DNA from: Conexibacteraceae bacterium
GTDB lineage: Bacteria > Actinomycetota > Thermoleophilia > Solirubrobacterales > Solirubrobacteraceae
DNA: 9,223 nt
Direction: 5' to 3'
NCBI GenBank assembly: GCA_009785395.1
Contig: WQWK01000062.1
Location: 1 to 9,223, forward strand
Of the stretch, positions 6,125 to 9,223 are shown one piece after another. How positions within the stretch are numbered: the stretch's first letter is position 1; each line of letters starts with the position of its first letter. A program made the position numbers and the translations under genes. The notes beneath the pieces were generated by a model. It did no database searches and was not told the DNA's origin. It saw only the letters and a list, made by a program, of their open reading frames with translations.

Positions 6125-6961
6125 GTGGCCGCGCAATACGACGACGACCTCGCACTCGCGCTTGAGCTCGCCGACCTCGCCGACGAGATCACGATGGCCC
6201 GCTACCGCGCGGAGGACCTCGCGGTCGAGACCAAGCCCGACCTGACCCCGGTGTCCGAGTCCGACAAGGCGGTCGAACTTGCCCTGCGCGAGCGGCTGGC
6301 GGCTGTGCGCCCGGACGACCTGATCATCGGTGAGGAGTTCGGCGGGCTCGCCGCTGCTTCGCCCGTCGACAGTCGCGCAACCTCCCCCGCCGACAGTCGC
6401 GCATCCGCGCCCGCCTCCGGTCGTGCCTGGGTGATCGACCCGATCGACGGCACCAAGAGCTACGTGCGCGGCATGGACACGTGGACGACGCTGATCGCGC
6501 TGCTCGAGGACGGCGAGGTGAAGGTCGGGGTCGTCGCGATGCCGGCGCTGCGCAAGCGCTGGTGGGCGCTGCGCGGCCGGGGCGCGTTCGCGGACGGGCG
6601 GCAGATCCACGTCTCGAAGCTCGCCGACCTCGCCGGCGCCCAGCTCGCGTGGAGCGGGATCGAGGAGTGGGACGCGATCGGCGCGTTCGAGCGGATCGTC
6701 GGCCTTGCCCGCCGCTGCTGGCGCTCACGCGGCGTCGGCGACGCCTGGCAGTACATGCTGGTGGCCGAGGGCGCAGCGGAGATCGCGACCGATCCGGAGG
6801 CGACGCTCTGGGACCTGGCGGCCGTCTCGATCGTCGTGGAGGAGGCCGGCGGGCGGTTCACGAGCCTGGACGGCTCATCCGGCCCCGGCGGCGGCAGCGG
6901 TCTGGCGACCAACGGCCTGCTGCACGCCCAGGCGCTCGCGGCGTTGGGCGAGCCGGGCTGA
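6125..6961 (+). CDS. hisN: Histidinol-phosphatase / inositol-monophosphatase family enzyme
   Basis: This 278-residue Mg2+-dependent phosphatase of the IMPase fold most resembles HisN, which hydrolyses L-histidinol phosphate to histidinol in actinobacterial histidine synthesis. The metal-site motifs are present: E70-E71 in LIIGEEFGG, D105-P-I-D108-G-T in WVIDPIDGTKSYVRG, and D230 in TLWDLAAVSIVVEEAGG. VRG after DPIDGTKS and the WSGIEEW/RRCWRSRGVGDAW region are HisN-like rather than classical IMPA-like, but a general inositol-phosphate phosphatase cannot be excluded. An insert of about 24 residues (79-102), built of degenerate octapeptide repeats, lies between the first and second metal motifs, where relatives have a short loop. 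The start is GTG 6125, with no in-frame ATG nearby; the ATG at 6115 is out of frame. No other his gene is in the window, as is common for stand-alone hisN. Confidence 0.85.
   Translation: MAAQYDDDLALALELADLADEITMARYRAEDLAVETKPDLTPVSESDKAVELALRERLAAVRPDDLIIGEEFGGLAAASPVDSRATSPADSRASAPASGRAWVIDPIDGTKSYVRGMDTWTTLIALLEDGEVKVGVVAMPALRKRWWALRGRGAFADGRQIHVSKLADLAGAQLAWSGIEEWDAIGAFERIVGLARRCWRSRGVGDAWQYMLVAEGAAEIATDPEATLWDLAAVSIVVEEAGGRFTSLDGSSGPGGGSGLATNGLLHAQALAALGEPG
6359..6430 (+). repeat. Degenerate 24-bp tandem repeat (about 3 units) inside the phosphatase gene
   Basis: Units at 6359-6382, 6383-6406 and 6407-6430 encode SPVDSRAT, SPADSRAS and APASGRAW. Units 1 and 2 are nearly identical at the DNA level (shared core gacagtcgcgca); unit 3 is eroded. 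The repeat is in frame, Pro/Ala/Ser-rich and probably a flexible surface loop. Confidence 0.85.
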
Positions 6962-6988
6962 GCTGTCCGGATGCTCCGCGGGCGCCGC

Positions 6989-7014
6989 TATCTTTGTCCC
7001 ACGTGAGTTGGAGG
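6989..7014 (+). promoter_or_regulatory. Possible -10 and strong Shine-Dalgarno for the ArsR-type gene
   Basis: TATCTT (6989-6994) could be a -10; no convincing -35 lies upstream. GGAGG (7010-7014) sits 8 bp before the GTG at 7023 and fixes that start, although the frame is open much further upstream through the phosphatase gene. The Shine-Dalgarno is firm; the -10 is a guess. Confidence 0.5.
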
Positions 7015-7022
7015 AACGTCCG

Positions 7023-7352
7023 GTGCGCCTGATCCCGCACCCAGACCCCGAGCAGCTTCATCTGACGGATGTGCTGCACGCCCTCAGCGACCCGGTCCGG
7101 CTCGAGATCGTCCGGATCCTGGGCGCCCATGCGGAGCTCTCCTGCGGGAGCCTCGAGGTTTCAGTCTCCAAGTCGACGGTCACGCACCACCTGCGTGTGC
7201 TGCGCGACGCCGGCCTGACCTACACCCGCAGCGAGGGTGTGCAGCGGCTGGTGTCGCTGCGCCGCGCGGAGATCGACGCCCGTTTCCCGGGCCTGATGGA
7301 CTGTGTGCTCGCCTCGGCGGAGCCGCACGCGGCCTACGCGGCCAGCGCATAG
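7023..7352 (+). CDS. ArsR/SmtB-type winged-helix transcriptional regulator
   Basis: This 109-residue DNA-binding protein is of typical ArsR-family length. HALSDPVRLEIVRIL (residues 19-33) is the family's opening helix. SKSTVTHHLRVLRDAGL (49-65) is the recognition helix. The beta wing follows at YTRSEGVQRLVSLRR (67-81), and a C-terminal dimerisation helix ends in CVLASAEPH. The classical metal motif ELCVCDL is absent: the equivalent region reads ELSCGSLEV, with C41 and a distant C94 as the only cysteines. It is therefore probably not a typical arsenite or zinc sensor and may respond to another ligand or redox state. The GTG start is set by GGAGG at 7010-7014. It lies 61 bp after the phosphatase stop, so co-transcription or its own promoter are both possible. 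Family members usually repress themselves and a neighbour; the target is not evident here. Confidence 0.9.
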   Translation: MRLIPHPDPEQLHLTDVLHALSDPVRLEIVRILGAHAELSCGSLEVSVSKSTVTHHLRVLRDAGLTYTRSEGVQRLVSLRRAEIDARFPGLMDCVLASAEPHAAYAASA

Positions 7353-7422
7353 CGCCCGCCTCGCCCTAACACGTTGCCAACAGAACTGCGGTAACGAAGC
7401 GCCCGCTCGGACGTATTAGTAA

Positions 7423-7483
7423 GCGAGCCGGGTTTGAAGTCTGTGGGCAGGGGATTCCGCCCAAGTTTCGAAATCAGGCTCGC
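7423..7483 (+). ncRNA. Long imperfect stem-loop, candidate structured RNA or palindromic element
   Basis: The outer stem GCGAGCC (7423-7429) pairs with GGCTCGC (7477-7483), 7 bp. Inward, in register, come GGTTT/AAATC (7431-7435 with 7471-7475, one G-U), AG/TT, CT/AG (7441-7442 with 7464-7465) and TGGGC/GCCCA (7444-7448 with 7459-7463), closing on a 10-nt loop aggggattcc. GCTCG at 7405-7409 can pair instead with 7424-7428, so two exclusive folds exist. There is no T-tract, so it is not a classical terminator. I do not recognise it as a known riboswitch, 6S RNA or tmRNA. Confidence 0.45.
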
Positions 7484-7523
7484 ACCGGTGGCCCGCCCGC
7501 CGCGCCTCTTCGTCAGTTCTTAA

Positions 7524-7539
7524 TAGGCACTTACGCACC
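7524..7539 (+). promoter_or_regulatory. ACTTAC-containing motif similar to one near the two-component operon
   Basis: TAGGCACTTACGCACC resembles the minus-strand site at 1837-1850 (TGGGTACTTACACC). Over the 12 bases ending in ACTTAC, 10 are identical. Two occurrences in 9 kb, both upstream of genes, make it a candidate shared regulator site, but the evidence is thin. Confidence 0.2.
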
Positions 7540-7612
7540 GCTGGAGCGGGTCGAGTGTTCTAGGAGGCGTAAAGGCAACCGCCCAATTTGCCGATAACCG
7601 TCCTGAAGGCCC

Positions 7613-7656
7613 ATGTGCTGTGTGAGGTTGAGCACATAGGACCCCTCCAGGGGGTC
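7613..7656. repeat. Two adjacent inverted repeats just upstream of the sigma promoter
   Basis: The first is ATGTGCT (7613-7619) with AGCACAT (7631-7637) around an 11-nt centre. The second is GACCCC (7640-7645) with GGGGTC (7651-7656) around a 5-nt centre. The second ends 7 bp before the -35. They could be operator sites or RNA hairpins ending an upstream transcript. No T-run follows either. Confidence 0.6.
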
Positions 7657-7663
7657 TCCGGCC

Positions 7664-7693
7664 TTGACACAGAACCTTACGTACACGTATAAT
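7664..7693 (+). promoter_or_regulatory. Consensus sigma-70 promoter of the sigma-factor gene
   Basis: A perfect -35 TTGACA (7664-7669) and a perfect -10 TATAAT (7688-7693) are separated by 18 bp. Transcription should begin near 7700, giving a leader of about 39 nt before the ATG at 7739. The inverted repeat TACGT-ac-ACGTA (7678-7689) fills the spacer and overlaps the first two bases of the -10, where a repressor could block polymerase. Confidence 0.88.
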
Positions 7694-7738
7694 TCGATCA
7701 TCTTCAAATTAGCGAACGACTGAGATTCGGACGAAACT

Positions 7739-8716
7739 ATGAGCACCACCACAAGCCGCACCCGCGGCGAGCACAAGGAGAAGAAGGAGACAGGGCACGC
7801 CCCGCGCCACACCAGCGCTGCCGCCGGCACGCGCCGCGGCACCGCGCTGAGCGCGCGCACCCCGCGCCGTCGCGCCGCGACGCCGATGCTCGACGGCTCG
7901 ATGGAGGCCCTCGAGATCTTCTTCCGCGAGGCTCGCACCCATGAACTGCTGACGGCCGCCGAAGAGATCGAGCTCGCGAAGCTGATCGAGCGCGGCGACC
8001 TCGAGGCGAAGACCCGCATGATCAACGCGAACCTGCGCCTCGTCGTCGCGCAGGCCCGCCGCTACCAGGGCCACGGCCTGCCGCTGGAGGACCTGGTGCA
8101 GGAGGGCATGCTCGGCCTGATCCGCGCGGTCGAGAAGTTCGACTGGCGCAAGGGCTTCAAGTTCTCCACCTACGGCACCCTGTGGATCCGTCAGGCGATC
8201 CAGCGCGGGCTGCAGAACTCGGGCCGCACGATCCGCGTCCCGGTGCATGTCGCCCAGCGCCAGGTCAAGGTCCGCAAGGTTGAGAGCGAACTTGCCCTCA
8301 AGCTCGGCCGCGAGCCCACCGATGAGGAGGTCGCGGCGGTCGCCGACCTGCCGATCGACCAGGTCACCGAGGTTCGCGAGCTGTCTGCCGCGATCACGAG
8401 CCTGGACCAGCCGGTTGGCGACGACGGCGAGACCGCGCTTGGCGATCTGCTCAAGAGCGACGAGCGCGGCCCTGACGAGCACGCCGCCGACAACTGGCGT
8501 GACGCTCAGGTGGCCGAGGTCCTCGCGAAGCTGCCGGAGATGGAGCGCAACGTGATCGAGCTGCGGTTCGGTCTCGGTGGCGACGAGCCCCGCACGGTGC
8601 GCCAGACCGGCGCCCAGCTGGGGATCACCACCTCGCAGGCCGGCGAGCTGGAGCGCCGGGCGCTGACCACGCTCTCGCGCAACCCCGAGATGGCTGCGCT
8701 GCGCCCCGCCGCATAA
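7739..8716 (+). CDS. Sigma-70 family RNA polymerase sigma factor (group-2/3-like)
   Basis: This 325-residue promoter-specificity subunit begins with about 49 basic, low-complexity residues, followed by a region 1.2-like start MLDGSMEALEIFFREARTHE (50-69). Region 2 (about 95-160) has NLRLVVAQARRY, LPLEDLVQEGMLGLIRAVEKF and FKFSTYGTLWIRQAIQRG. Region 3 begins at RTIRVPVHV. Region 4 (about 265-318) has LPEMERNVIELRFGLGG and a helix-turn-helix TVRQTGAQLGITTSQAGELE. It has no long region 1.1 or non-conserved insert, so it is not a full-length RpoD. Compared with E. coli RpoD, the -10 chevron residue W433 is L148 and T440 is Q155. The -35 contacts R584, E585, R588 and Q589 align with T, S, G and E, so its promoter choice probably differs. 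The start is ATG 7739, with no clear Shine-Dalgarno. It is driven by a consensus promoter and followed by a terminator-like hairpin. Confidence 0.93.
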   Translation: MSTTTSRTRGEHKEKKETGHAPRHTSAAAGTRRGTALSARTPRRRAATPMLDGSMEALEIFFREARTHELLTAAEEIELAKLIERGDLEAKTRMINANLRLVVAQARRYQGHGLPLEDLVQEGMLGLIRAVEKFDWRKGFKFSTYGTLWIRQAIQRGLQNSGRTIRVPVHVAQRQVKVRKVESELALKLGREPTDEEVAAVADLPIDQVTEVRELSAAITSLDQPVGDDGETALGDLLKSDERGPDEHAADNWRDAQVAEVLAKLPEMERNVIELRFGLGGDEPRTVRQTGAQLGITTSQAGELERRALTTLSRNPEMAALRPAA

Positions 8717-8741
8717 CTCACAGATAGCTGGGGATTGGGAT

Positions 8742-8769
8742 CTGAGGCCCGCCGCAAGGCGGGCCTCAG
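8742..8769 (+). terminator. Terminator-like hairpin after the sigma-factor gene
   Basis: A perfect 12-bp stem CTGAGGCCCGCC/GGCGGGCCTCAG is closed by a GCAA (GNRA) tetraloop, 25 bp after the sigma stop codon. The following bases gcgtttaatg give only three Ts, so termination may be partial. It lies between two same-strand genes, just 15 bp before rarA. Confidence 0.75.
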
Positions 8770-8772
8770 GCG

Positions 8773-8778
8773 TTTAAT
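8773..8778 (+). promoter_or_regulatory. TTTAAT: possible -10 for a leaderless rarA transcript
   Basis: TTTAAT (5 of 6 matches to TATAAT) sits directly behind the terminator stem and 6 bp before the rarA ATG at 8785. Transcription would then start at or beside the ATG, giving a leaderless mRNA as is frequent in actinomycetes. No -35 is visible, since the stem occupies that position. Confidence 0.35.
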
Positions 8779-8784
8779 GTGGGA

Positions 8785-9223
8785 ATGGAGCGGCTGTTCG
8801 ACGATGCGCCTGAACCGGCGCCGCCCGAGCCGGGGGCGCCCGCACCGGGCACCCCCGGCTCGGGCGCTCCCCTCGCCACCCGCATGCGCCCGCAGACGGT
8901 CGCCGACTTCGTCGGCCAGACGAGGCTGCTCGGCGAGCGCTCGGCGCTGCGCCGCGCGATCGAGACCGGCCACCCGCACTCGATGATCCTGCACGGACCG
9001 CCGGGGTCCGGCAAGACGACCCTTGCACGCATCGTCGCGGGCGCCTCGGGCGCGGCGTTCGAGGAGGAGAGCGCCGTCCAGGCGGGCCGCGCCGAGGTGC
9101 GCGCCGTGATCGAGCGCGCACGCGAACGCCAGCGCATGGATGTCGGCACGGTCTTCTTCCTCGACGAGATCCACCGCTTCAACAAGGCCCAGCAGGACGC
9201 CCTGCTGCCCGCCGTCGAGGAGG
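8785..9223 (+). CDS. rarA: RarA/MgsA replication-associated recombination AAA+ ATPase, N-terminal part
   Basis: RarA (MgsA; Mgs1/WRNIP1 in eukaryotes) is a clamp-loader-like ATPase acting at stalled replication forks. The 146 codons present contain the family opening RMRPQTVADFVGQTRLLGE (residues 33-51), the Walker A GPPGSGKTT (71-79), the RarA-type segment FEEESAVQAGRAEVR (92-106), and the Walker B VFFLDEIHRFNKAQQDALLP (123-142). The usual full length is about 420-450 residues, so roughly two thirds lies beyond the right edge. The frame is intact to base 9223. Residues 8-30 form a Pro/Ala/Gly-rich linker after a short MERLFDDA tag, encoded by a strong palindrome (8822-8866). ATG 8785 is preferred; an in-frame GTG at 8779 adds two residues. 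There is no Shine-Dalgarno, so leaderless initiation is plausible. In related genomes rarA is often near alaS, which the window cannot show. Confidence 0.93.
   Translation, partial: MERLFDDAPEPAPPEPGAPAPGTPGSGAPLATRMRPQTVADFVGQTRLLGERSALRRAIETGHPHSMILHGPPGSGKTTLARIVAGASGAAFEEESAVQAGRAEVRAVIERARERQRMDVGTVFFLDEIHRFNKAQQDALLPAVEE
8822..8866. repeat. Strong hairpin-forming palindrome within the rarA linker
   Basis: A 15-bp perfect inverted repeat (8822-8836 with 8852-8866; core GCCCGAGCCGGGGG against CCCCCGGCTCGGGC) encloses a single c/a mismatch. Inside that lies a 5-bp stem GCCCG/CGGGC (8838-8842 with 8846-8850) with loop cac. The whole 45-nt element codes for Pro/Ala/Gly-rich linker residues of RarA. 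Confidence 0.93.

Larger units (their letters stand above)
7353..7738. other. 386-bp non-coding region upstream of the sigma gene
   Basis: No credible ORF lies here on either strand, and the composition is visibly less GC-rich than the flanks. It holds, left to right, a 61-nt imperfect hairpin (7423-7483), an ACTTAC motif (7524-7539), a CCGCT-gg-AGCGG palindrome (7538-7549), two adjacent inverted repeats (7613-7656) and a consensus promoter (7664-7693). An 8-codon frame with ATG at 7613, preceded by GAAGG, falls exactly on one inverted repeat and is probably fortuitous. A transcribed small RNA or a heavily regulated promoter region would both fit. Confidence 0.7.

Noticed and set aside
7423..7483. 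tRNA gene suggested by the 7-bp acceptor-like stem
   Set aside because: The segment is only 61 nt, lacks D- and T-arm sequences, an anticodon loop and a GTTC-type motif, and folds as one long hairpin instead of a cloverleaf.
7613..7639. Eight-codon leader peptide ORF (ATG 7613 to TAG 7639)
   Set aside because: It has a nearby GAAGG but coincides with an inverted repeat, has no run of regulatory codons, and lies upstream of the main promoter, so it cannot be a leader of the sigma mRNA from that promoter.
7353..7738. Known riboswitch or T-box before the sigma gene
   Set aside because: I looked for TPP, cobalamin, SAM, c-di-GMP and ydaO-like core motifs and the T-box sequence and saw none.
1..9223. 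Mobile element, CRISPR array, or defence system
   Set aside because: There is no transposase, integrase, terminal inverted repeat pair, regularly spaced repeat, or nuclease/toxin gene. All genes belong to common chromosomal families.

Overview
This 9.2 kb window is very GC-rich, uses GTG starts freely and has compact gene spacing. That composition, an actinobacterial-style DesK/LiaS-type two-component pair, and a group-2-like sigma factor with a basic N-terminal tail all suggest an actinomycete chromosome. Thermoleophilia (Solirubrobacterales and relatives) is my best guess, but it rests on gene content and general resemblance, not on a search.

Left third (1-3509, minus strand): an apparent four-gene run reading leftward. 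It comprises a membrane-bound HisKA_3 histidine kinase, a NarL/LuxR-type response regulator, an unrecognised 85-residue protein, and the potassium transporter gene kup, which runs off the left edge. Kup carries the main anomaly of the window. A perfect 103-bp direct repeat (1-103 and 586-688) makes the kup frame jump back 195 codons in the middle of the protein. This is either an in-frame tandem duplication or an assembly chimera at a contig end.

Middle (3538-7352): an MFS drug-type exporter starts 28 bp from the kinase in the opposite direction. It ends in a 34-bp tail-to-tail overlap with an M20-family metallopeptidase on the minus strand. The peptidase is divergent, with a 29-bp spacer, from a histidinol-phosphatase/inositol-monophosphatase-family enzyme that carries an octapeptide-repeat insert. 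A small ArsR-type regulator follows with a strong Shine-Dalgarno sequence.

Right third (7353-9223): a 386-bp non-coding region, visibly AT-richer than its neighbours, holds a long imperfect hairpin, two further inverted repeats and a near-perfect consensus sigma-70 promoter with a palindrome across its -10. This promoter drives a sigma-70 family factor whose -10 and -35 contact residues differ from those of housekeeping sigma. A 12-bp GNRA-loop terminator-like hairpin follows. After it comes rarA, the AAA+ replication-recombination factor, cut off by the right edge; its Pro/Ala-rich N-terminal linker is encoded by a strong DNA palindrome.

There are no rRNA, tRNA, CRISPR or transposase features. 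Most of the window looks like ordinary core chromosome. The kup duplication, the structured leader of the sigma gene and the altered sigma recognition residues deserve the closest look.
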